The notes: generated by a model from the sequence alone, not told the origin. Positions 22,081 through 33,806 are shown, counted from the first letter of the stretch. The stretch: 64,000 nt of DNA from Mycoplasmataceae bacterium (GCA_031290395.1 JAITNN010000018.1:26201-90200); one strand, 5' to 3'. Program-made: numbers and translations.

Positions 22081-22086
22081 ATTATA
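22081..22086 (-). promoter_or_regulatory. -10 box giving a leaderless asp23-fakA transcript
   Basis: Perfect TATAAT on the minus strand, followed by six bases and ATG. Transcription would begin at or next to the start codon. No good -35 box is seen. Confidence 0.55.
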
Positions 22087-22212
22087 CCTTATTGATGGTG
22101 ATTTAACATTGTGGATGTAAGCTATCACGATTGTTTAAATTTTACTAATGTACTAATTTATGGGATTTTAATTAGCCTATAAACCTTTTTTCTAATGTTA
22201 GAAATAAAACCA

Positions 22213-22241
22213 TTGACATAGTCTATGCAAATATTTATAGT
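22213..22241 (+). promoter_or_regulatory. Strong sigma-70-type promoter
   Basis: TTGACA (22213-22218), a 17-base spacer and TATAGT (22236-22241). It drives the nitroreductase-like gene 45 bases downstream and is divergent from the asp23 promoter. Confidence 0.75.
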
Positions 22242-22285
22242 TTTTCATAATCAATCGTATATTTAATAAAAGTCCAAGGAAAAAT

Positions 22286-22882
22286 ATGAAAACAAAGATG
22301 CATGAATTTTTAAACATAATAAAAACTAGACATAGTAATTACACTATTGTTAATCAATCTACATTGGAGGAACAAGATTTGATTCATTTTATTGGTGAAT
22401 GTGTTAAATACAATCCATCAGCTTTTAACATCCAATCTTCTAGAATAGTTTTATTGCTTGGCAAACAAGGAAAACATCTTTGAGAATATGTAATTAGTCA
22501 ATTGACCAAGCCAATATCAGAGAGTGCCTTAGTAAAACTAAATAGTTGCTTAAACGCATATGCAACAATACTATTCTACGATGACACAAAAGTGACAATT
22601 CAAGAAGCACGCCAACGCAACTTGAGAGAAGAAGGTTTTGCTTCTTGAGCTTTGCAAGCCAATGCCATGCTCCAACACAGTTTATGGTTAGGTTTATCCT
22701 ATTTGGACTATGCTGTTAATATTCAGCATTACAATACACTAATTGAAATTGAGGCTAGAAATAAATATGAAATCCCAGATCATTGACAGCTAATTGCACA
22801 AATGTCATTTGGTAAATTTACTAAAGATGCACAGAAGCATAGTTATCTACCGATAGCTGAACAACTATTCATTAAGCGCTAA
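22286..22882 (+). CDS. Nitroreductase-family oxidoreductase
   Basis: A 198-residue protein. The N-terminal KTRHSNYTIVN and the segment KYNPSAFNIQSSRIVLL (about 36-52) match the FMN-binding pattern of the small nitroreductases (R-S-x-R, then PS..N.Q..R). The middle holds SWALQANAMLQHSLWLGLSY, like the 'A..N..LAA..LGLG' helix, and the end has FGKFTKDAQKH. The likely activity is FMN-dependent NAD(P)H oxidation of small compounds. The substrate is unknown. AAGGAA precedes ATG. It is a single gene under a strong promoter. Three UGA-Trp codons. Confidence 0.75.
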
Positions 22883-22915
22883 TATTTTGATAGTCAAACA
22901 AAAGTTGTTTGTAAA

Positions 22916-23431
22916 TTAATCTTCCGAGCCTCAATGTTTGTCCATTCTTGCGTTCATTTTAATAAGCGTTGCGTTGATTGCTAATAAACTTTCATTGATT
23001 GGATCTAGTTTGGTCTTGAACGCTTCTTCTAATGCATCTTTAGTTACCATAGGTTTCAATGCTTTATCTAGAATGACTTCTAATTGTTTGTGCGTCACCA
23101 TAGGCTGCAATGCTCTATCTAGAATGACTTCTAATTGTTTGTGTGTCACCATAGGTTGTAGAGCCACTTTAAGTTGTTTATGTGTTACATATTTAGTTTT
23201 TTCAATTTTGCTCATAATAACCTTCCCTAATAGAATTTCCTCTAATTTTGTTGTAGAAATCTGGCCGATACTTTGATACTTTGAGCAAATTTCTATGAAT
23301 GCTTTATTATAAGATCTACTCTCCATAGTCCAATAATCTTTTTCAGTTTTTGCCCCATATTCTATAAGAATATTATTTATGTCTTCTATTTCTTCTTTTG
23401 ATAATGATTTATCTAATTTGATGATTTTCAT
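22916..23431 (-). CDS. Hypothetical coiled-coil protein with 17-residue tandem repeats
   Basis: A 171-residue protein of unknown function. The N-terminal half (KLDKSLSKEEIEDINNILI) is helical and acidic. From about residue 85 it carries a tandem repeat with unit MVTHKQLEVILDRALQP, present twice nearly exactly and twice in weaker form. A C-terminal coiled coil follows (LDPINESLLAINATLIKMNA). I chose ATG 23431 because AAGGGGAGG ends about ten bases before it. ATG 23440 is too close. One UGA-Trp extends the end to a TAA at 22916. Such repeat proteins in mycoplasmas often vary in repeat number. Confidence 0.6.
23046..23198. repeat. 51-base tandem repeat inside the hypothetical gene
   Basis: Units start at 23046, 23097 and 23148. 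The first two are nearly identical over all 51 bases, and the third has diverged. The unit length keeps the reading frame. Confidence 0.85.
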
Positions 23432-23460
23432 ATGCTTCATCCTCCCCTTATTAATACACC

Positions 23461-23545
23461 GAAAATAATTTTTTTGTAAAAAACTTTCGAATTATTTTCA
23501 GAATTTAGGGGTATTTTTGAACTTTTACTCTCTTACGAGAGTAAA
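23461..23545. promoter_or_regulatory. Two inverted repeats upstream of the hypothetical gene
   Basis: GAAAATAATT (23461-23470) pairs with AATTATTTTC (23490-23499). Further on, TTTACTCTC-TTAC-GAGAGTAAA (23524-23545) is a nine-pair palindrome. Both lie in the 250-base gap between the divergent hypothetical gene and rpmF, and could be operator, leader or terminator elements. The gap has no other gene. A TATAAT for rpmF lies at 23662. Confidence 0.5.
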
Positions 23546-23692
23546 GAAATTATTTTGTGAATGCATAAAAATATATATTTTTATTAAATTAAGATTGAAA
23601 CAAGACCAATATCCCTAACAAAGATATGCAATAGTGGAGAATAATATTGTAATTATTAATATATAATCTCTCCCAATATATAAAGGAATTCT

Positions 23693-23869
23693 ATGGCAGT
23701 TCAACAAAGACGAGTAAGTAAATCAAGAAAGGGAATGCGTCGTTCCCACGATGCGTTAAAGAAAACAACGACAACAACATGTAAAAAATGTGGTCGTCCA
23801 ATTCAGCCGCATAAAGTTTGTCCATATTGTGGATATTACAAAGGCCGTAAGGTTATTGACGTTAAATAA
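23693..23869 (+). CDS. rpmF: 50S ribosomal protein L32
   Basis: A 58-residue protein, MAVQQRRVSKSRKGMRRSHD, the standard L32 start. It has a zinc ribbon with CKKCGRPIQPHKVCPYCGYY (four Cys kept). Ribosome site TAAAGGA. Its TAA overlaps the start of the next small gene (TAATG). Confidence 0.96.
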   Translation: MAVQQRRVSKSRKGMRRSHDALKKTTTTTCKKCGRPIQPHKVCPYCGYYKGRKVIDVK

Positions 23870-24090
23870 TGGCCAATCAACAACCTGAAACAAAGGAAAA
23901 TCTCTCTAGACAACAAACAGAAATGTTGAAAAACATAGATTTTTCAAGCATTCCATCTAGTGATGAATTTCAAAAAATAAAAGTTAAACCACAAAATCGT
24001 TGATTTAATTCCGTGATGGCTTTATCAATCGTTACAATCGGTATTTGCTTAGGTGTGATTGTTGGCGTTTTAGTGGCTCACTTTGCTTAA
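23869..24090 (+). CDS. Small single-pass membrane protein, unknown function
   Basis: A 73-residue protein. The polar N-terminal part (MANQQPETKENLSRQQTEML) is followed by one transmembrane helix at about residues 50-72 (SVMALSIVTIGICLGVIVGV). It contains one UGA-Trp. It is coupled to rpmF by TAATG and followed nine bases later by the alanine dehydrogenase gene. No family is recognised. Confidence 0.65.
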
Positions 24091-24098
24091 GGAAGATT

Positions 24099-25247
24099 AT
24101 GAAAATAGCAATATTAAAAGAAAATAAAAACGAGTACCGTGTGAGTTTAACACCAATCGATGCTAAAACATTGGTTGCCTCAAAACATGAAGTGATTATT
24201 ACCAAAAATGCCGGTACGGCGTCTGGATATTCTGATCGTGAATATTTAGATGTTGGTGTGAAAGTTGTGGCCACTAACAAAGAAGCAATTGGTAATAGTA
24301 ATGTGGTAGTCAAACTAAGTCAACCAACAAACGGTGAGCTTAATGAAATTACACCAAGACAACTATTGATTTCTCTTTTTAACTTGCCTAATAATCCTAA
24401 AGTATTAAGGGGATTGTTAAAAAATAAAATTACAGCTTTAGGAATTGAAGCATTCCAAGAAAATGGTACTTTTACATTATTAATTCCTAACGAACAAATC
24501 AAGGGGCGCTTTGGTGCGTTGCTTGGAGCTTATAACTTAGCAAAATTTCACAAAAACTCTTTGGGCAAAACATTTAGTCCTATTGCTCATAACAAAGAAC
24601 GTGCTCATTTTACAATTCTTAATGCTTCTTATTCCGGATTAGAAGCAGCACGTACTATTTTAGCCTTAGGGGGAGACTTGACTGTTTTAGAAAATGATGA
24701 ACATTTGGCAAAACAAGTAAAAGATGATAATCATTTAATTACTTTAGCAAAATTACATCATTCAAAATTTGAGGTAATTAAAGCTGATTTCACGGATTTA
24801 TCAAAACAAGTATCAATCACTGATGTTTTGATCAACACCAATTCTCTTCCAGGTTCATTAACTTCTAAACGAATTACTGAAAGAATGATTTCCACAATGA
24901 GGGCAGGAAGTGTTTTTGTAGATTTAGCAATTGATCAAGGTTTTGGTAGCGATACAGAAAAACAGACGACTAGTTTTGCTAAACCATCATTCCTTGCGGA
25001 TGGTGTAATACATTTTGCATTAGAAAATATTCCATCATTGTTTGCAAATTCTATTACTGTGGCCATTAGCACTATTCTCACAGAAAAATTATTTAAAGTG
25101 CTGAGTGGCGAAAATCCAATGAGCATTGTTAAAGACCATAAAATTCTTTTGGAATCCATTATGACTTATGATGGTAATTTGACTAATAAAATCGCGGCAG
25201 ACTCATTGCACTTGCAATATAAAACAATTAGCTCTTTACTAAAGTAA
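24099..25247 (+). CDS. ald: Alanine dehydrogenase
   Basis: A 382-residue protein of the Ald/PntA family. The N-terminal part reads MKIAILKENKNEYRVSLTP (the family has EIKNNENRVALTP), with an AGTASGYSDREY substrate loop and, near the middle, IGIE/LGIEAFQENGT. The NAD-binding segment NASYSGLEAARTILALGGDLTVLEND is weakened relative to the usual GxGxxG (ASYSG). The end YDGNLTNKIAADSL matches the typical C terminus. It reversibly turns alanine into pyruvate and ammonia with NAD. It is rather diverged, so activity on alanine is inferred. Confidence 0.8.
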   Translation: MKIAILKENKNEYRVSLTPIDAKTLVASKHEVIITKNAGTASGYSDREYLDVGVKVVATNKEAIGNSNVVVKLSQPTNGELNEITPRQLLISLFNLPNNPKVLRGLLKNKITALGIEAFQENGTFTLLIPNEQIKGRFGALLGAYNLAKFHKNSLGKTFSPIAHNKERAHFTILNASYSGLEAARTILALGGDLTVLENDEHLAKQVKDDNHLITLAKLHHSKFEVIKADFTDLSKQVSITDVLINTNSLPGSLTSKRITERMISTMRAGSVFVDLAIDQGFGSDTEKQTTSFAKPSFLADGVIHFALENIPSLFANSITVAISTILTEKLFKVLSGENPMSIVKDHKILLESIMTYDGNLTNKIAADSLHLQYKTISSLLK

Positions 25248-25250
25248 TTA

Positions 25251-27077
25251 CTAATTTAAATTTAGTTTATGTTTATGTTTATATTGTTTATTCAATAAAC
25301 TAATTTTAATGTTGGTCTTCTTGATTTGTTTACTGTGTTTAGCTTGAGATTTCTTGATTTTCTCTTTACACTTAATTTTGACTTGGTTTTTCTTTGTTGT
25401 AGATGCTAATTCATTGTAATAAATAATTTGTTCTTTTAAAACTTGATCGCAATGTTTTAAATAAGACTGTAAATTTGTCATTTTATATTCATAAAATGTC
25501 CTAGGATTATTTTTCATTTCTTTTTTATTTAAAACTACCCCATCAATTATTAACGCTAACCAAATTGTTATAGTTAGACCTATTAATAAAAACATCATTG
25601 GATTTAGAAGCCCACCGATGGACGCGATATTTCCGTGAGAACCACCGGCATATAATGCTCATCCAATGATGGCAATTAATACATAATCGCTTTCACCATA
25701 AGAGTTATTGGCCCAAGTCGGCGGTGTAGTTGTTAATAAATTAATCTCAAGTCTTGGATCTGTGTATCAAGCCGATCCAGCAGTGATTGGAGATGCTAAT
25801 GTATTAAAAGTTGCATTAAATATAATCGGTACAAATGATACCACAAGTCCAACAAAGAATCCTGCTAACAGACATCCGAGGACACCACCACGATAATTAC
25901 CAAATATGCCAGCCGTCCCACCGAGGAAAAAGAACACGACAACGCTTGGTAAAATAACGGAAGAAAATGTTGTAGCATCTACTGCATGTAAAGCCAATGA
26001 AATGCCCATAGTGGCAATGCAACCTAGAAACGAAATGACAAAACCCAACATCACAGCAGTTGGTTGTGCTTTTAAAATGAGTGAAGCATCTACACTCATA
26101 ACTGCTCCTCTAATAAACCTTTGTGAGATGCCTTTAATGCAGTCTCGTAATTCATTCACCATCATAGTAATACCTTGAATTAATACAAGTAGACCAGCCG
26201 TAAACATGAAGGCATCTAAGATCAACGCCACTATTAATGATTGGTTATTTAATATTGTAGAAATTGACTCACCAGAACCTGGAACACAATATGCACCAAC
26301 ATATACAATCACAAATAAAATTGTCATCACAAGAACAATAGTAATATTGGAACTCTTTAAAAATCGCATTCAACGTGGTACATGCATTTCCTCAATTGAT
26401 GAAAAACGACCTTTTTTTAATTTACCAATTAACGTACCAACACCATTAGCTAAAGCGAATGCAAATAAACCATGATGGCACAAATTCATATTTTTCTCAT
26501 GCATCAATCCACGTACAGTACTAGTAGTAAGACTAGGAGCAAGCGTCGTATATATGGCAATCATTCCTGCACCTAACACCGCTGCAAGTATGCCTAATTT
26601 ATCAAGGGCTAAACACCCTTGAGGACCACACAATAAAAACATTGTAGTAATGCCTACACAGAAATACATCACAATGTGTGTAGATAAATAAATATTTTTA
26701 AAACGAGAAAATCCAGCCAATAAAAGATTGAAAACAATCGCTAATAATAACATTATTGACGCTGTTTGTGCAATTTGTTGAGACGCATTCATTAACCCGA
26801 TTGAAAAAGCATCACTAGCCGCAATTGAAGAAGAAGTACTAGTCACATCTACTCCAATTAAAATATTAAACATTCCTTTAAAGTGAACAAGTGATGAACT
26901 AATTGCACCACCTCCGATGGAAAGAATTAAAAATCCTAAAATCGTTACAAATGTTGATTCAATTGTTTGCAATACCGTGCGCCTAAGTAAAATGGAACCA
27001 ACTAAGGCGAACACTCCGACTACTAACCCGGCTGAACCAAAAAACGATTGGATGAAATTTATAATAATAGTACCCAT
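25251..27077 (-). CDS. UlaA-family PTS IIC transporter (ascorbate/sugar permease)
   Basis: A 608-residue polytopic membrane protein joined over UGA codons. Segments resembling UlaA include ILLRRTVLQTIESTFVTILGF near the N terminus and GISQRFIRGAVMSVDASLIL in the middle, then GIFGNYRGGVLGCLLAGFFV. About 490 residues form the permease. The last 100 residues are a very basic, helical cytoplasmic tail (KIKCKEKIKKSQAKHSKQIK) not usual for UlaA. No IIA or IIB lies beside it. By context (lacA, lacB, fba, glycolysis) it may import a hexose or related compound, but UlaA homologues take ascorbate, so the substrate is open. It is last in the carbon operon. Ribosome site AAGGAT. Confidence 0.8.
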
Positions 27078-27092
27078 AAATTGATAATCCTT

Positions 27093-27981
27093 CTATTTAG
27101 CTAAACTCGCCACACCCATTAGAGCAGCGTTATTACCTAATTTAGCTTTAAGTAATTTAACATGCTCAAATGACGAAACTGGCTTTCGTGCTAATTTCAA
27201 TGATAGTGATTTTAATAGTGATATATCAAAATATTCATATTCAGTAATTTTGCCACCGAAGACAAAGCAAGATGGATTGAATAAGTAAATGTAATTCATG
27301 ATGCCTTCAATAAGTCCAACAAATCATGAATCCACAATTGTTTTAATTGCAGCATCAACATTTTGCATAGTCAAGGCATTCTTCAGCCGTGATAATTGTT
27401 GGCTTAATTTTTTTACAACGTTTGATTAATCCCGGAACGCTATAATGATTCTCGTAAAAATGACCATTAACTACCATTTGACCGCATTCACCAGAAGCAT
27501 AGGTAGAACCATAATATATTTCTCCATTAATGATTGGGCAACCTGCAATGCCAGTACCAATGGCCATGACGATTGCGTTTACCTTTTTTTTGCCTTTAAG
27601 TGAACCATACATCAATTCACCTTGCGTTGCTGCCTTAACATCATTCATTGCATAAAAAGGTAATTTACAATATTTCGCAAATTCTTCTCTTATATGCATA
27701 CCTTCATAACCCTGAAGGGTGTGGTTAGGTGATAACACAATATATTTTTTTGTATCAATAATACCAACCATTGTTGAACAAACACATTTAATTTCCTTGT
27801 GAATGTTTTTCATGTCTTGGGCAAATTTTGCCATCCCTCAAACAATATCTTTACCAGATGGATGCTGTTTTTCAGATGTACGATACTTGCCTTGTTGTAA
27901 TATTTTAATATTGTTTTTATTTTTAATCATTATGGCCCATTTTATGAATGTGCCTCCCATATCCAATGCTAGTAATTTCAT
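27093..27981 (-). pseudogene. ROK-family sugar kinase with a one-base frameshift
   Basis: The start MKLLALDMGGTFIKWAIM has the ROK ATP-binding motif, and AIGTGIAGCPIINGEIYYG with SGECGQM follow. The frame breaks near 27361-27366: it reads LDYAKCWCCN and stops. The next frame continues with NVDAAIKTIVDSWFVGLIEG, NPSCFVFGGKITEYE and LGNNAALMGVASLAK, a normal ROK C terminus. Total length is 3n+1, so removing one A from the AAAA run restores a 295-residue kinase. It may be a sequencing indel, a recent inactivation or a slip site. The usual ROK zinc-site cysteines (CxCGxxGC) are not present. The operon context suggests glucokinase or another hexose kinase. Confidence 0.75.
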
Positions 27982-27982
27982 A

Positions 27983-28852
27983 TTATTTAACCATCCCAAT
28001 AGAACCTAAAATTTTTAATTTTTCAATAACAACTACTCTTGTTTTTTGTAATCCTAAAGGAAAATAATTCCGAGGGTCGTATCCGTGTTTTTCTTTATAT
28101 TTTCCTGAACGGAAATAATCAACTAATCCTTCTGTAAAAGCTGTCAATAATTCTGTGCCAACATTAAATTTACAAATACCTAATTGAATTGCTTTCTTAA
28201 TTTGAGCTAACGGTATACCACTACCACCATGAAGCACTAACGGCATATTTGATAGTGCTGTGTGAATTTCTTTTAAACGTTGAAAATCTAGTCCTTTTCA
28301 ATCTTTTGGGTAATTGCCATGTAAGTTGCCAATACCAGCAGCTAATGCATCAATACCAGTTGCCGCTAGATCTTTACATTCTTGAATACTAGCTAATTGA
28401 CCGTTTGTTTCTTTGTCTTCAGCTTTTCCCAAAACTGTTCCTACTTCACATTCAACTGTAATGTTATGCTTTTTAGCCAACGCTACGATGGTTTTAGTAT
28501 TACGTAAATTTTGAGATAGTGGTAATTTACTACCATCATACATTACAGATGTAAAACCATTTTTGATGGCGCTTAAAACCGTTTCATATTCACCATGATC
28601 TAAATGAATCGCCACTGGTACTTTAATTTTTCCATAAGTCACAATGCTTTTTACCATATTAACAAAATCCTTTGTCCCAGAAAAAGATTTTAATGCCTTT
28701 TGAGAAACCGCAATAATAATCGGCGATGAAGTATCATTGGCTGCAACAATCACTGTTTTAGCCATATCATAATTAATAACATTAGCATGCAAAACAGCAT
28801 ATTTGCCCAATTGGGCATGTTTTAACATTTGTTTCATATTCACTATTGGCAT
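27983..28852 (-). CDS. fba: Class II fructose-bisphosphate aldolase
   Basis: A 289-residue zinc aldolase. The metal ligands are in VAIHLDHGEYE (His), ECEVG (Glu), GIGNLHGNYPKDW (His) and PLVLHGGSGIP (His). Phosphate binding is through GICKFNVGTEL. It splits fructose-1,6-bisphosphate in glycolysis. Relatives (GatY/KbaY) split tagatose-1,6-bisphosphate, and with lacA and lacB beside it a dual role is possible. It lies four bases after lacB. One UGA-Trp (KDW). Confidence 0.93.
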
Positions 28853-28855
28853 GTT

Positions 28856-29401
28856 TTATTTTCAAGTCCTTGGTAATGGTATTTTAGTTTGTTTTGCACC
28901 ATTAGTATATTTACCATCTTCCCAATCTTTAATTTCTTTATCAAATTGGTGAATTGAATAGTTATTTTTCTTAATGCGTGAATCTATTTGCTTCATAATG
29001 GTTTTGTTACCACCTTGATATTTAGATTTCAAAAAAGCAATGGTAATAGCTTCCATTAAACCAATACCTGTAATGTTTCCACCCATACCCAAAATATTGC
29101 AGTTATATAATTCTCTGGATTTACGTGCTACTTCAACATCGCGTGTTAAGCAAACTCTAGCACCTTTAACTTTTTGAGCAGAGTTGCTAATCCCCACACC
29201 AGTGCCACAAATCACAATACCTAAATCTACTTTGTGAGCAACTACTTGTCGTGCCACTTCAAATCCGTAGATATCATAGTGTGTTCTAATATTATTATAT
29301 GTTCCGCAGTCTACAACTTTATGGCCCAACTTTATTAAAAAACCAACCATATGGTCTTTCATCGGTGTAACGATGTGATCACATCCTATCGCAATTTTCA
29401 T
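28856..29401 (-). CDS. lacB: Galactose-6-phosphate isomerase subunit LacB
   Basis: A 181-residue RpiB/LacAB-fold protein. MKIAIGCDHIVTPMKD, VVDCGTYNNIRTHYDIYG and LGIVICGTGVGISNSAQKV match LacB, with the catalytic Cys in ICGTG and the THY motif of LacB. The long C-terminal helix (KKNNYSIHQFDKEIKDWEDG) is also a LacB trait. It converts galactose-6-phosphate to tagatose-6-phosphate as a heteromer with LacA. A TGA near the end is Trp, so the protein ends PRTWK. Confidence 0.88.
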
Positions 29402-29402
29402 A

Positions 29403-29834
29403 TTACTGACCTTCCAACATCGTATCTAACATATCAATACGTACTTTGTGCCTACCGCCATCATATTGTGAAGATATGAAAGCCTTAACCATGTTTTTAA
29501 TTTGATGAAGTGTGGAAATTTCACCACCAAATGCTAATATTGTTGCATTATTATGTGCACATGTCATAAAAGCAGAATGCTCATCAGCAATTTGCGCTAC
29601 AACAATACCTTTGGTTTTTGCAATGAACATAAAAGGTATTGTTCCATAATCATCAATAGTAATGCCGCGATCAATCCTACCTTTTTTAATGGCTTCAGTG
29701 AGTGCATCACAATTTTTTAACAAGTCATTTGAACGATTCAAAATAATTGCTTTATGGCCAAGAGAATTAATTGTTAAACTGATATCCTTTGAATAACTTT
29801 TAAATTTTTCATTTGAGATTAATCCAATTTTCAT
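29403..29834 (-). CDS. lacA: Galactose-6-phosphate isomerase subunit LacA
   Basis: A 143-residue RpiB-fold protein. RGITIDDYGTIPFMFIAKTKG, ADEHSAFMTCAHNNATILAF and QYDGGRHKVRIDML are the LacA pattern: the usual catalytic Cys of RpiB is replaced (DDYG), and ERSA..AHNNA is kept. LacA has no activity alone and needs LacB. It starts one step behind pyk (gap of ten bases) and its TAA is one base before lacB. Confidence 0.88.
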   Translation of the reverse strand: MKIGLISNEKFKSYSKDISLTINSLGHKAIILNRSNDLLKNCDALTEAIKKGRIDRGITIDDYGTIPFMFIAKTKGIVVAQIADEHSAFMTCAHNNATILAFGGEISTLHQIKNMVKAFISSQYDGGRHKVRIDMLDTMLEGQ

Positions 29835-29844
29835 ATATTATCCT

Positions 29845-31371
29845 TTAATTAATTTCTCTAAACTTCTTATCAAAGAAAGCAATAATTTGTTTTTCATCAA
29901 TTTCAAATCGATCTACCGCTTCGCGACAAATTTGCTTGTAGTTATCTTTGGCTAAATTAATATCTTTAACGAGATGCGTTTGAATTGCATAGTTGACTCC
30001 AAAACATGTCAATAGTTCCGGTTCATCTGTCACAACGATAATAGTCGCTGCGGGGCGAATGTTAGAAACTGTTCAAATTGTTTGCTTGTCACTAGTAAAT
30101 AACACCACAAAGTTGTATTTAAATGTAGGTGCTATTTCACCTCACTCAGGTAAACACTTCTTGGCAATTTTAAGCGCTATTTTCTTAGCATACTTCGGTA
30201 AATTAGCACGATGAAAGTATCATTCAATGGCTCTTTGATAGTCAAAAAGTAATTCAGATTTTTTATCAATTTGGCGCATTGTATAAACTGCTTCAACGGG
30301 GAATTGGCCTTGAGCCGATTCTCCCGATAGCATTGTCGCATCAGCACCACGTTCTACTGCAAAAAATACATCTGTAACTTCAGCTCTAGTGGGTTGAATA
30401 TTTTTTTCTAATGAATCGAGCATTTGCGTGGCAACAATAGATGGCTTACCAATCAAACGACATTTACGAATAATATATTTTTGTCAATAAGGTACATCAT
30501 AGAACGGAATTTCTAAAGCTAAGTCCCCACGAGCCACCATCACACCATTAGTTGCGTCAAGGATTTCATCAATGTTTCTAATGGCATGTGTGGATTCAAT
30601 TTTTGAAATAATCTGAATTTGATCCCCACCATTTTTGTCTAGGAAATTGCGAATTTCTTGAACGTTCTCTTTCGAGTTCACGAAACTTGCAGCAATATAA
30701 TCAACATTGTTTTTGATGCCAAATAAAATATCGTCTTTGTCTTTTTGAGACATGAAAGGCATGGAATATTCAGTGTTCGGTAAGTTAATACGTTTTTTAT
30801 CATTAACTAAATGGTTATTTAAAGCAATGGTTTTGATAATACCTTTTTCAACATCCACTTCGATGATTTTAAGTTGTAACTTTCCATCATCGACTAAAAT
30901 AATACCACCGGCTTTAACATCTTTAGCCATGTTATATGTATTAGTAGAATCTGTAACAAAAAATTTAGTAGAGTCACCCACAATTTGTTCTTTGGTGTAA
31001 ATAATAACATTACTATCTTTAGCGATTGGCTTAGGACCATCTTGAATTTGTCCAACACGAATTTCTGGTCCTTTGGTATCCAACATCACAGAAATATTAC
31101 GATTCAGTTTTTTGGACACTTCTCTAGCAATGTTAATTCTGACTTGTTGTTCTTCGTAAGAACCATGTGAGAAATTTAAGCGTACACAAGTGACGCCAGC
31201 TTTAATGATACCTTCCATACGTTGGTAAGCAAGCGTCACCATGTCAGCATTCTTAGGCTCTTTTAGAGAATCTAATGTTCATAATTTTTGAGTAATAGCT
31301 GGACCAAGGGTCGCAATAATTTTTGTTCTTTTATAATAACTTTTTACTCTAATCGGGGCAGCTTTACTCAT
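29845..31371 (-). CDS. pyk: Pyruvate kinase
   Basis: A 508-residue enzyme. It has a short N-terminal extension, then [58 protein letters not shown] (catalytic Lys), [27 protein letters not shown] and [20 protein letters not shown]. It makes ATP and pyruvate from phosphoenolpyruvate, a main ATP source in mycoplasmas. It lies directly after pfkA (one-base gap: TAA-t-ATG) and before lacA. Several UGA-Trp codons. Confidence 0.96.
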
Positions 31372-31372
31372 A

Positions 31373-32353
31373 TTAAATCCTATTTATTTTCTCAAAATGT
31401 TGTGCAGTTTGGATACGATTAATTTTTCGTGGCATTTCGATTGCTTTGAAAATATCAGTATCGATTAATTTACGATTCATTTCACCAATGGCGCGATTAA
31501 ATTTCTTTTCTTTAATGCAATTAATGCAATGATCTGCCATCGTAATTGCTCAATAACGATCACTAGCCGCAGGAACACCACCACGTTGCAAGTGACCGAT
31601 AATGTTAACTCTTGTAACACGACCCGTAATTTTTTCAACCTCTTGAGCGATATCGCTCAATGCTGGTATATTATTTTTTCCATAAATGTTTTCAGTAATT
31701 ACAAAAATACATGATTTCTTTTTATTTTTTCATGTCTCATTAGCAACAGCAATAAATTGCTCGGCATTCATAACATTTTCGCCGGTAACGATGGCTTCAG
31801 CATTGGTAGCAATGCCTGCTTGGATTGCTAGATCACTAAAACCACGCCCCATTACTTCCACAAAAGAAATACCAGAGTGTGAATCAAATGTATCACGAAG
31901 ACGATCAACTGATTCAACAATGGTTGTCAAGCATGTGTAAAACCCAATTGTTGAATCCGTTGATGATACATCGTTATCAATGGTTCCTGGAAGTGTCATC
32001 ACTTTCATACCAAGTTTTGCTAAACCAGCAGCCCCTTTATATGAACCATCACCACCAATCACAACTAAAACATCGATTTTATGTTTCTTTAAAATCTTTA
32101 CTGCTTTGCGCTTTGACTCAATTTGATAAAATTCTTTGCTTCTAGTACTGCCAATAACAACATTCCCTCTTGAAGAAAATTCTTCAAGATAGCGAATATC
32201 AGCTTTATGAAATTGTTCCTCTAACAAGCCTTTAAATCCATTGTAAATTAGTTCAACATCAATCTTGCTAGCTCTAGCTGATTTTACTAAACCAATAACA
32301 GCATTGTTCATTCCTGGTGAATTACCACCTGATGCTAGAATTCCAATTTTCAT
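31373..32353 (-). CDS. pfkA: 6-phosphofructokinase
   Basis: A 326-residue ATP-dependent enzyme. It has ILASGGNSPGMNNAVIGLV, GSTRSKEF, VVIGGDGSYKGAAGLA (ATP site), LPGTIDNDV (catalytic Asp), EVMGRGFSDLAIQAGI and HLQRGGVPAASDR. It phosphorylates fructose-6-phosphate. PfkA enzymes often accept tagatose-6-phosphate, which would complete a LacAB route. It lies between eno and pyk in the same transcript. Confidence 0.96.
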
Positions 32354-32362
32354 ATATTACTA

Positions 32363-33727
<1,365 letters not shown>

Positions 33728-33764
33728 ATGTCTCCTTATTTTTGATGTTATAAAATTGATAATT

Positions 33765-33806
33765 ATTATATATACATTATAAAAAATCACATACATAAAT
33801 GTATGT
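33765..33806 (-). promoter_or_regulatory. Promoter region of the eno operon with an 18-base palindrome
   Basis: Two perfect TATAAT boxes on the minus strand (33776-33781 and 33765-33770). The 18-base palindrome ACATACATAAATGTATGT (33789-33806) lies directly upstream, where a -35 box would be, so it could be an operator. A TTACAT inside it is the only -35-like element. Confidence 0.5.

Noticed and set aside
22938..23276. Plus-strand ORF opposite the repeat-bearing hypothetical gene
   Set aside because: It is a shadow of the minus-strand repeats. The minus strand has a strong ribosome site.
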